Positions 52,301-61,915 of a stretch of 64,000 nucleotides of DNA are shown in pieces. Position 1 is the first letter of the stretch. The number at the start of each line of letters is the position of its first letter. The notes beneath the pieces are model-generated. The model was given only the letters and a program-made list of their open reading frames with translations, did not search any database and was not told where the DNA came from. The position numbers were made by a program, and so were the translations under genes. Source of the stretch: Glaciozyma antarctica PI12 (lineage: Eukaryota; Basidiomycota; Microbotryomycetes; Kriegeriales; Camptobasidiaceae); the NCBI GenBank assembly GCA_002917775.1, contig KZ627151.1, positions 818,607 to 882,606 of the forward strand, read 5' to 3'.

Positions 52301-53992
52301 GCATCGTTGAGATTTGGTGGGGTTTGGGGAGAAGGAGAGAGAGAGAGAGCGAGGCGAAACTCCAACTTGCGTCGAAAGAGGAGGCGAACCTTGTTGATCC
52401 TCGACACGCGAGTCGATCTTTTCGGGTCGTTGCAGTCAAAGCCAGTCGCAGTGGAGCAAGATGGTATGGAGAGACGCTGCAGCGGAGCGAGCGGAAGGTG
52501 TATCTGGAACGAGAGATGGCGGACCTGCCGCAGCGCTTCCTCCGCGGACGCGAGTCGAAGTCAACGCAAACGCTCCTCGCTTTTCGGCACTGAAAGTTTT
52601 TCAGCTTCGAGCTACATAGCTGAGGCATGAGTGACTGTGGAGAGTTGATGGAAAGCAAAGCAAAGTCGGCTACGAAGCTGCGAAGAGCTCTTTGGAACCG
52701 GGCTCAGGGAGCCGCCTCCTCTCCACTGGCCCGCTCGACTGTCGCGATCTTTACGCGGTTTGAAGAAAGCGCAGTCTCTTCTCCTTCGACAGCTCACCGA
52801 GAAAAGGTTGGTCGCGAGCATCTGGCGACGCAGGTCTCGGTAGCGAGGTCAACGCTGCATTCCTTGGGACCCAACTTTGCCCAGCTTTCCAGATCTCGCG
52901 CGTAAGCGGAGAGAGGGAGACTGGATGTTATCTGTTGTGCGGTGTGTATGAGGAACCAGAGGTATCCGGGGCGCGGAGGGATCGCAGTCGGGAGCTCTAG
53001 CGAAACTGAGACGAGACCCACTTTTTCGGCGAGAGCACGACGACACGGTGTCGACACCTCCACCAACCTTTGGCTCTCTTTTCTCTCTTCCGCGACTGCT
53101 TCACTCGATTTGCCAGCTCAGCTGCTGCGCGAACACCGAAAAAGGTCGGAGAACTAAGGGGGTGCTAGCGAGGATGCCAAAGGAGGTGCTGCGAACGGCC
53201 TTGCGAAGGTGCGAGGGGACGATCGTCGAGGGCTGATGCCAGACGACTCTGGAACCGACAGGAGCCGATGAGCTGAGACAATAGAGCGCAAGGATTTGGA
53301 GCTTGGGGATGAGGATGTGTTTGGGAGAGCTCGGGAGCGAGAAGCAGACGGTCGGTTGCGATGGACCTATCTCAGGTGCCGAGTAGTCAGGTGTCGAGTA
53401 GACACGGGCTGAGAAGCTTTTTAAGAGAGATTAAGGAGGATGAAGAGCGGCAGAGAGAGCTTGCGAGGAGGATTAAACGGCCTTTCGCAAGAGGAGCCAT
53501 AAGCCGAATTGATCGTTCCTCGCTCATCTCAGTCCGAATATCAACTAAGCTCAGATAAACACTCTGTACTACCCCTTTTTCTACTAGGCGTAACTCTGAG
53601 GACTTGCTCGCTAAGTCGAAAGTCGAGAAACCGCCGCTTGCGAAGCTCTCGCTTATTCCTCGCTCCCTTCATCCTTCTCTCCCGTGCGTCTCTACTCTCG
53701 CTCCTAATCTCCTGCTTACATTTCGTGGTGCTTACTGCGCTCGGTCAAATCTGCGCCTACAGTCTCAAACTGGAAGAAAGACTCGGCCAGCGAGCATTTC
53801 ACAATTGATTTGATTAAAATGTCACTTCTCTCTCAGTTTGGCCCTGAGCTCGCTCGCTGCCCTCACTCTGCCCAAACAACTCCCTCGCCTCTCCAACTAG
53901 AACTCAGCACTCGCTACCGTCCTCCGACCTCCTCACACCCCGCGCCTCCCTCTCCCTCCGCCTCCTCCCGACTCTCCCGCCTTTCGCCCAGC
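52301..53992. other. Long intergenic region, no gene supported
   Basis: About 1.7 kb between the chitin synthase 5' end and SmD1 shows short mixed-frame openings without motifs. It may include the former chitin synthase promoter and N-terminus and the SmD1 promoter. Composition becomes more AT-rich near 53.5-53.8 kb. Confidence 0.45.
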
Positions 53993-54967
53993 ATGAAGTT
54001 GGTCCGGTAAGCCTTTCTTCCCTCGAGGCCGTTCATCGTGCAGTGCCGACGCGGCGAGGGGCGGACGAGCCAAGGAAGCTGTTGGGTAGAAGGGGAGGAG
54101 GAGGCGGTGAAGAGATGGAGGCGGGAAGGGTACTGGGGCGACTGGGAGGAGCGAGAAACAGGGCGGCTGGAACGCGAGGCGTGAGGGAGAGCTCGCCGTG
54201 CTGGGACTGCAGGCTGGAGGGGGAACAGAGGCAAGGGGAGTAGAGAGGACGTGAAGCTGACCAGGCTCCTTCTGTGCAGGTTCCTCGTAAGTTGATGGCG
54301 GAGGGTGGAGTCACGCGTTGGTGGAGCTGACGAGTGCGTTCGTGCCAACAGATGAAGCTCAACAACGAGACGGTCACGGTCGAGCTCAAGAACGGCACAG
54401 TCGTGCACGGCACCATCACCGGTACGTCCCTCTCCCTCTTGCTCCCACCCCAGCAACACCCCTCCTCCAACCCCAGCTAACCTCTCTCTCACTACGACGA
54501 AACAGGCGTCGACATGTCTATGAACACGCACCTCAAAACGGTCAAGATGACGGTCCGGAACCGCGAGCCTCAGACGCTCGACAGCCTCAGCATTAGGGGC
54601 AACAACGTTCGCTACTTCATCCTTCCCGACTCACTGCCTCTCGATACGCTCTTGATTGACGACGCGCCCAAGCCGAGGAAGAAGAAGGATGTGCGTATTC
54701 ATTCTCCTTGCTCCCGTGCCTTCTCGTACCTGCTCCTCGCTCGACTCGACCTCCCTCGAGCCCTCCACACCATCCCGCTCTCACACCCACCTCTCCCCCT
54801 CTCCTCCCTCCCTCCTTCCCTCCGCGTTCAACTAAGAACCAAGCTAATGCTCCTAACGCAGGGTATCCCCGGACGTGGACGCGGAAGTCGAGCGATGGAG
54901 CGAGGAGGAGGAGGACGCGGACGCGGGCGCGGAGGACGTGGAGGAGGACGCGGCAGGGGGAGTCTGA
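53993..54967 (+). CDS. SMD1: Small nuclear ribonucleoprotein SmD1
   Basis: SmD1 is a core subunit of the Sm ring on spliceosomal snRNAs. Exon 1 gives MKLVR. A 7-base exon (54280-54286, GTTCCTC) adds FL. Then come [40 protein letters not shown] and [20 protein letters not shown]: the Sm1 and Sm2 motifs, complete. The C-terminal RG tail follows a 171-base intron (54691-54861), with [20 protein letters not shown] and further RG repeats. The frame does not stop where expected. A TGA at 54965-54967 lies one base out of phase just after a five-G run, and the actual frame stays open to 55338, into the next gene. The end given here is therefore provisional. Confidence 0.88.
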
Positions 54968-55141
54968 TCTATTCTCTTCTCTCTCTCTCTCTCTCTCTGT
55001 CGGGGGGTTGCTTTGAAAATGGAAGAAGGCTGGGGCGAGGAGAGCCTAGTTTGTACGATGCCGTCGGATCGCGAGGTCGTGTGCACGAGGTCGTTTTGAG
55101 AGAACGCCGCTTGTCCCCCCACTCTCTGCTCGAACCGGTGC

Positions 55142-57846
55142 ATGCCCCTACGCCCTCTCAGTCGAACCCTACCACGCGGCCGTCCCTTCTCCACCACCCC
55201 CGTCCCCCGCACCCTCTCCACGCCCCACCTCTTCGCCCCTTTCCTCCCTCCCACCATGGTCGACACTCACGACCGCCTCGCGCGCCTCCGCTCCCAGATG
55301 GCCGTAGCGGGGGTACAGGCTTACCTCGTCCCTTCTGAGGATTCGCATGGGTCGGAGTATATCGGTGATGCTGATGCGCGGAGGGTGCGTCCCGCTCTCT
55401 CTCTCTTTTGTGCGGAGGGGCTGATGAGCGCAGGCTTGGATATCGGGATTCAGTGGGAGTGCTGGTACGTTCCTGCTTTGATGGGAGGATGGGGGAGCTG
55501 ATGCGGTTGTGAACAGGGACGGCGGTGGTGCTGGAGACTGAGGCGCACTTGTGGACGGATGGGAGGTATCACCAGGTCCGCTCCTCCTCTCTCTCTCCTT
55601 GTACGGCACTGATACGTCCTCTCACAGCAAGCTGCGAAAGAGTTGAGCTCAGACTGGACGCTGCATCGACACGGACTCCCCCGTTCGTCCCTCCCCCTCC
55701 CATCGCACGAGAGCTAACCCAAGCGATCGCAGAGGTGAAATCCTGGCAAGAGTTCCTCGCCACCCTCCCCCCTTCCACGACCCTCGGCCTCGACCCCACC
55801 CTCCTCTCCATCACAGACCACTCCACCCTCCTCCCCACTCTCCGCGCGCCTCTCCTCCCCCTCGCAGCGAACCTCGTCGATCAAGCATGGAGCGATAGGC
55901 CACCGAGGCCGGCGGAGAAGGTGTTCTTGCAGGGGGTGCAGTGGGCCGCAGAGGGGGCGGGGGAGAAAGTCGGGAGAGAAAGTAAGGAGAGTGAGGATGA
56001 GGAATGGGAGAGCTTGGGGTGTGGTGGTTAGTGCGCTGGATGAGGTGGCTTGTGAGTCGCTCTCTTTCCCTTTTTGGAGCGAGGCTGATGAGGTGCAGGG
56101 ATGCTCAACCTCCGCGGAGGGGATATCGCGTACAATCCTGTCTTTGCGGCGTACCTCGTTGTTCCCGTGGCGAGCGCGCCGACGCTCTTCGTCGAGATTG
56201 AGCAGTTGCCGCAGGACGTTTATGATCATCTCCAGCGAGTGGGGATCTTGATCGAGCCTTACGATAGCGTCGTTTCGTATCTCTCTACCGTCGGGGCTTC
56301 GCTACAAGAAGGCGTACGTTCGTCCTTTTCTTCGAGCGAAGGAAGAGCTGATGAAGAACGCAGGAAACCGTCATCTTCCCTTCGAAAGCCAACCTCGCTC
56401 TCGCATCAGCTATCGGTCTCTCCAAACTCGACATCTACCGTGGTCCTGTCGGAGATCTCAAAGCCATCAAGAACGCCGGTCCGTCCTCACCTCCCCACCC
56501 TGCTCTCCCTTCTCCCCGGCTCACGCGTTCGCCCGCAGTGGAGATCGAGGGATTCAGGCAGTGCCACATCCGCGATGGCCTAGCCCTCACGCGGTACTTC
56601 TCCTGGCTCGAACGACAGCTCAATGCCGGCGTCCAGCTCAGCGAGAGGCAAGCTGCCGACCACCTCGAGTCCCTCCGGCAGTACGTGCTGCCCCATCCGT
56701 CCCGTGCGATCGCTAATAAATCGGCGCAGGGAGCTCCCGCTGTTCAAAGGCCTTTCGTTCCCCACTATCTCCTCGACGGGAGCCAATGCTTCGGTGATTC
56801 ATTACCAGCCTGATCCTGTCAACTCGGCGACGATCGCGAGGGACGAGATCTACCTCTGCGATTCGGGCGCGCACTTCTCGGACGGGACGACCGAGTGAGT
56901 TCCTCTCGCTCCCTTCCGCCGAGACGAGCGCTGAATAGCGTAGCACGACTCGGACGCTTCATTTCGGGGAACCGACGAAGCAGGAAGTGAGAGCGTTCAC
57001 GAGGGTTCTGCAAGGTGCGTCTTTCGTCGCTAGCCGCGAGGGCGAAGCTGATGAGCGCAGGACATATCGCGATCGATACGATGGTGTTTCCCAAGGGAAC
57101 GACGGGGTACTTGCTCGATGCGTTTGCGCGAAGACCGCTTTGGGAGGACGGGCTGGGTACGTCGTCGTCGTCGTCTCGCCGGCGAGAGGGGAGGAGCTGA
57201 TCGATCTTTCGCGCAGATTATCGGTGCGCTAGTTCTGAGAACGCCGTGAGCTTAATAGCTAACTTTTCGCAGGCATGGAACCGGACACGGAGTCGGCAGC
57301 TTCCTGAACGTGCGTCAATTTCGCGTTCGCTCGAAGAACGGGCTGACCCCTCGCTCGCAGGTACATGAAGGACCTCAAGGCGTTGGGACTCGGATAGCGT
57401 ACAACGACTGCAAGCTTCAAGCGGGCATGACGCTCTCCAACGAGCCGGGGTACTACGAGGACGGCAAGTTTGGCATCAGGATCGAGAACATCGTGATCGT
57501 TCAGCCGTGAGTTCGCTTCCTTTCCCTTTTCGTGGGGCTCGCTGATGAGGAGGATAGTGCGACGACGCCGAACAACTTTGGCGATACGGGGTTTCTCAAG
57601 TTTGAGAACGTGACGATGGTACGTCCCTCGAACGAAGGAGGGAGAGCGAGTTGCTGACCCCCGCGAACAAAGGTACCGATCCAAACCAAGCTCGTCAATG
57701 TGACGCTGCTCAGTCCCAAGGAGCTTGCGTGGCTTAACGCTTACCATGCCGAGGTGCTGGAGAAGCTCAAGGGCCCGATGGAGAGGTCGGGAGATGTTGA
57801 GGCGCTCAAGTGGTTGGAGGAGGCGACGAGGCCGGTGGTGCTGTAG
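55142..57846 (+). CDS. Xaa-Pro aminopeptidase (M24B), frame broken by a 13-bp duplication
   Basis: This di-metal peptidase removes N-terminal residues before proline. The N-terminal creatinase-like domain starts [20 protein letters not shown] and [13 protein letters not shown], with [17 protein letters not shown]. The catalytic pita-bread fold has the ligands [16 protein letters not shown] (two Asp), [19 protein letters not shown] (His), [19 protein letters not shown] (two Glu). A 7-base exon (57216-57222) precedes HGTGHG. The first ATG adds a basic Ser/Arg/Pro stretch that could target mitochondria; [11 protein letters not shown] at about 55257 would make a cytosolic form. Between [11 protein letters not shown] and [20 protein letters not shown] the frame shifts by one at an imperfect 13-bp tandem duplication (55963-55988). 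Confidence 0.9.
55963..55988 (+). repeat. 13-bp imperfect tandem duplication in the aminopeptidase gene
   Basis: GAGAAAGTCGGGA (55963-55975) is followed by GAGAAAGTAAGGA (55976-55988). Both encode Glu-Lys-Val, in the frames before and after the slip. Confidence 0.85.
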
Positions 57847-58178
57847 GCTCCTTAACTCTCTTATAGAGTGTTCTGCAACGAGCTCTACTCGTATTCACAC
57901 CGAGAGAAAGGAAGAACAAAGATGAAGTCGATTCGGCGCCCACGTTTCGGCAAGGGGCTGCCTGCCCACGACTGAGGCTGCCCTTGGGTTTCTGGGGGCC
58001 CCGGTCCTCTGCCCCAGCCTCTCTTTGACTCTCCATCCTCCCGCTCCACTCGACAGCAAACACAGCACGCTTGCCAGCAGCAGCATCGCCACAGTCAGCA
58101 GCCTCAGCTACTCCATCGCCCCGCCCTTCTTCCCCCAACGCCCCCGCCTGCCGCTAAGAGCTTCGACTCGGCCGCCCA
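57847..58178. other. Intergenic region
   Basis: About 330 bases lie between the aminopeptidase stop and the bHLH gene on the same strand. This is the presumed promoter of the latter. It is Pro/Ser-codon-like but without support as coding. Confidence 0.4.
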
Positions 58179-59944
58179 ATGTCCAACGCCGCGCCCATCA
58201 AGCTAGAGGGCTTCGACATCCCCTCCTCAAGAGGGCAAACGGGAGGAGGATACGTGGACCCTTCGATGCTCCTCTCCCACTTTGCCAATCGCCAGAACGC
58301 CTCGTCGTTTTCGTCGACCGCCAACGGGAATGGTGGCGGTGGTGGTGGGTTCTCGGACCTCGACTTCGAGGAGACGCTCGCCTACCTCATTCCCCAATCG
58401 ACCTACAGCCCCGGCCTTCAGCACAACGCGTTCGGCGGCGCAGGGAGCAACGGGTACCTAGGGAGTTCGAACGGCGCCGCCTTTGATCCGTTTGGATTCC
58501 AGCATGCCAACAGGGCGAACGGCGTAGGAGGCGACTTTGGCGCAGGAACGCTCGACAAGCCCTTCACCAGCCAGGCCGCCGGTTCCCTGCCCCACTACCT
58601 CTCGCAAGCCACGACGGCGAGTCGACCTTCTCCCCCCATCTCCGCCTTCGCCGCCTCCTCCCCTCACGACACGCACACGCGGGGCGCGACCGACATGTTT
58701 GGCAACTCCCTCAGCCCGCACCACGAGAGCTCCAACGATCTCTACGGATCCTACACCTCCCTCGGCGATTCCCTCCCCTCCCCTCCCCCAGCTAGCACCA
58801 CGTCGTCAGCATCGACGACCAAGCGTCGGCCCAGCCCTCCGGACCGCTCCCGTTCGACAGGCGTAGGCAAGGCGCCCACGTCGACTGCGCGATCTCGTTC
58901 AGCTCGAAGGGCTTCGACGGCAGGAGCGACGGGAGCGTACCAGGCGCTCGGAGGAGCAGCTACGACGGCGCATCACGGCGCTTCGGCGATCGTCATCCCC
59001 TCGTCGACCACGTCCACCAGTACTCCCGCGCACCAGATCGCGATGAGCATGCCGGCGTACCCGACCGCCAACGGAGGAGCGTCGTCGTGGTTCGCTTCGG
59101 CGCAGGCGATCGCGTATGCTCATGCTCAGACGCCTGAAGAGCCGATGGATGCGAATGGATGGAGGCCGCAGAATGGGCCGACGTTCGTGCCGGCGAGCGC
59201 GCCGGCGTTGGGAGGGTCGAAGAAGGGAGGATCAAAGGGGCTCGACGACGTTCTCGAGGATCCTTCGCAGAAGCAGTGCGTTCTCGTTTCGACGTATTGC
59301 TGAGGACATAGCTGACTCTCGTACTCACTTTTAGGGCCGCCATCCTCACCGAGAAGCGACGGAAACGCCGCGAATCGCACAACGCCGTCGAGCGCCGCCG
59401 TCGAGACAACATCAACGACCGGATCACCGAACTCGCCTCCCTCCTCCCCGAATGCCTCCTCGACCAAGTCAACAACGGCAACGACGACACGCCCGGCTCG
59501 CCCGGCACTCCCATGTCAGCGATGCTCTCCCCCGCCCCCTCGATGATCCCCCTCCCCCTCCTCGGTACCTCCCCCGCTACCACCTCCCTCTCCGTCTCCG
59601 CCGCCGCCGCCGCCGCCAAGCCCAACAAGGGAATCATCCTCTCGAAATCAGTCGAGTACATCCGGTACCTCCAGCAACAGCAATCGCTGCACACGCAGCG
59701 CACCACCGAGCTCGAACGTATCGTCGCCGAGCTTCGACACGATCGTGGAAGTAGCGGGACGAGCGGGAGTCAGAGCGAGCAGAGCCCCGAGTGCGTGCAG
59801 TTGAACAAGGTCGTCGGGAGCCAGATTGGGGACCCGGGCTTCAACGACAAGTTCTTGAACGCTGCAGCGAGCGGGGCGTTTGTGGGAGCGTGGGGAGGGA
59901 TGAGGATCAAGGAGGATGAGATGGATGATGAGATGGAGGGTTGA
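58179..59944 (+). CDS. bHLH transcription factor (USF/RTG3-like)
   Basis: A long disordered, Ser/Gly/Ala-rich N-terminal region starts MSNAAPIKLEGFDIPSSRGQ and includes an acidic patch (FSDLDFEETLAYLIP) that could activate transcription. A single intron (59278-59335) leads to the basic region EKRRKRRESHNAVERRRRDN, whose H-N-x-V-E-x-R-R-R pattern predicts E-box (CANNTG) binding. Helix 1 is INDRITELASLLPE. The loop is long and low-complexity (about 60 residues). Helix 2 is KGIILSKSVEYIRYLQQQQ, running into a short coiled coil (TTELERIVAELR). This resembles fungal RTG3/USF-type factors. The acidic tail ends DEMDDEMEG. Confidence 0.9.
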
Positions 59945-60237
59945 GCGCGCGCGTCGGCGCGGTGTATTTGGTTCGTTCGTCGTGTCTCCTTCCCCCAATT
60001 CCTCCCTTTTTTTGGTGATTTAGTCCTTCTCCTTAATTCTCTAGCCCATATTTGAGCGTCGTCCCTCCTTTTGCGTACCCCCCCTCCCACACTCTCAGCC
60101 TTAGCAATGTAAAAGTATCGAACTGTCCTTGTAGGAAGTAGCGAGAGAGCGAGCGGGCGATCGATTCCCCGCGAGCTGAACAATAACACGAATGGTATTG
60201 GCGCAACAGATATAGACACGGTACCTCAACCTCGACC
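59945..60237. other. Convergent intergenic region
   Basis: About 290 bases with T-rich runs separate the ends of the bHLH and F-box genes. They are presumably two 3' UTRs. Confidence 0.4.
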
Positions 60238-61749
60238 TTAAAAGACGGCCACATTCCTCGTAACGACCTCCCCCGTCAACAGCGTATCACTCCTCAAGCA
60301 AGCCTTCCTCGCCCTCTCCATCGCCTCCTCAGACCACTTCATCCTGCGTCGCTCATCAGCCTCGTCCCGAACACACAGTCCTGGAAACGACGACGCACCT
60401 CTTGCCGACGATCAAGCTCTCCCACCGCCCAGGTACCATCCCCGCCCTCTCGAGATCCTCCGGTCCTATCCTCGGGACGGCAAAATCCAGCGTCAAGGAT
60501 GCCAGGGGCAGTAAAGCGAGGTGCGAGAGAATCTCGCTCGAAGCCAGAGCGTCTGAAGCGAGGACGAGGTGTTGAAGGAATGGGCAGGAGGAGGGGAGGG
60601 AGTCGAGGGGGTACGAAATGTCGTTTGGAGTGGGGTAGAGGAAGGTGAGGGAGGTGAGGGAGAGGGAGAGGAGACCTGATAGGGAGGTGAGAAGAGCTAA
60701 GAGGGTGGGGCGGGAGAGGGAGGTGGAATGGAGGGAGAAGTGTCGAAGGGTGGGCTGGAGAGAGGCGAGGAGGGAGAGGAGGAGAGGTGTGGGAAGGGTG
60801 GGAGAGGTGAGAGATAGGGAGTGGAGGGAGAGGGCGAAGGGGAGGAGTGGAGGCGAGGGAGAGGGAGAGCGCGGAGGGGGTTCCTGGGGAGGAGCGGGCA
60901 TCCAGGAGACCACGTTCGACGGAGCGAGTGCAGAGACTCCGAAGCGAGGTGGTCGAAGAAGTGGGTTTAGGAGATGCGAGGGAAGGCCAGGGCGGTGCCG
61001 GCGTGCGAGAAGGGGGCCGAGGACGAGAAGTGAGCTGTTGAATCCTGCGTCCGAGCTGGCGTCCGATCCTCCAGGTGAGCCTTGATCTGCACCAGGCACT
61101 TCAAGCCCAGGCTTTCCCTCCTCCTCCTTGTCCTCGTAGAGTCCCGTGAGAGTCACCGCAACCAGCTTGGGCGTCCTCTCCACCAACCGCACAAAGTCGT
61201 CCCACCGCACCGCACAAGGACCCGAGATGGTCAGCTGCTCGAGATGTTCCAACGCCTTAGACTCCTCCACAGCTCTCAGCGCCGTCTCCAGCCCGTCGTC
61301 GCATCTCAACGTCAACTCGCGTAGGTTGAGCAACAGCGAGAGGAGGGTGAACGCCTGTGCTCCAGTCGCTGCGTCCGAGAGAGATTGGGCCGAGGGGTAG
61401 TTGGTGCTGTAACTGAGCGTGAAGCGGCGAGTAGCTCGAGCGAGAGAGGCGGGCTCAGCGAGGAGGGCGGCCAGGAGGCTGGTAGCGGAGCCGAACGTGG
61501 GGAGCACGACGTCCCTGTGCAGGAGTTGGCGCGCTGGGCCTGTAGGAGTTGGTCGACGTGGTTAGTGAGGGTCCAGGCCGAGAACGATCCTCGGGAGACG
61601 GGCGTACCCGTCCAGGAGCGATGGACGAGGGACAGCTGGCGATAAGCTTCGCGGCGGTTGCCCGAGGGTGCTGAGGACTGGAGGATGAGGAGGATGAGCT
61701 CGGTCGGCAAGCGGTGGATTCCAATCGTGGCGGCGAGGGACGAGTCCAT
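60238..61749 (-). CDS. F-box-like protein with leucine-rich C-terminus
   Basis: The start MDSSLAATIGIHRLPTELIL opens a short F-box (LPTELILLILQSS, then REAYRQLSLVHRSW). An intron (GTACGC donor, CACTAAC branch, CTACAG acceptor) joins RSWTGPARQLL to HRDVVLPTFGSATSLLAALL. The rest carries leucine-rich repeats: LLLNLRELTLRCDDGLETAL, HLEQLTISG, LVAVTLTGL, LLSLSLTSLTFL and LQHLVLASDALAS. A last intron joins ESLIVGKR to MKWSEEAMERARKACLRSDT. The product would be a substrate adaptor for an SCF ubiquitin ligase. Specific target unknown; many such proteins are species-specific. Confidence 0.8.
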
Positions 61750-61915
61750 CGGCGAGAGGTTGGTGGAGGAAGAGCGTCAAAGAGCGAACCGAACAGCTGA
61801 TCACTTCGCCTGGCCCCCCCTCTCAAGGATCGACGACGACGACGACGACGACGACGTAAACAGATGTATTCAGAGTCGTATCAAGCGATTAACAAGCCTC
61901 CTCGACTCAAGCGCC

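Noticed and set aside
52129-52658. Open frames upstream of the chitin synthase
   Set aside because: They overlap in several frames on both strands; one may be its disordered N-terminus, but no start or domain supports a separate gene.
61500-61600. A 23-bp direct repeat that seemed to shift the F-box frame, like the three duplications reported
   Set aside because: An ordinary intron (GTACGC donor, CACTAAC branch, CTACAG acceptor) removes one copy and restores RSWTGPARQLLHRDVVLPT, so no lesion is needed.
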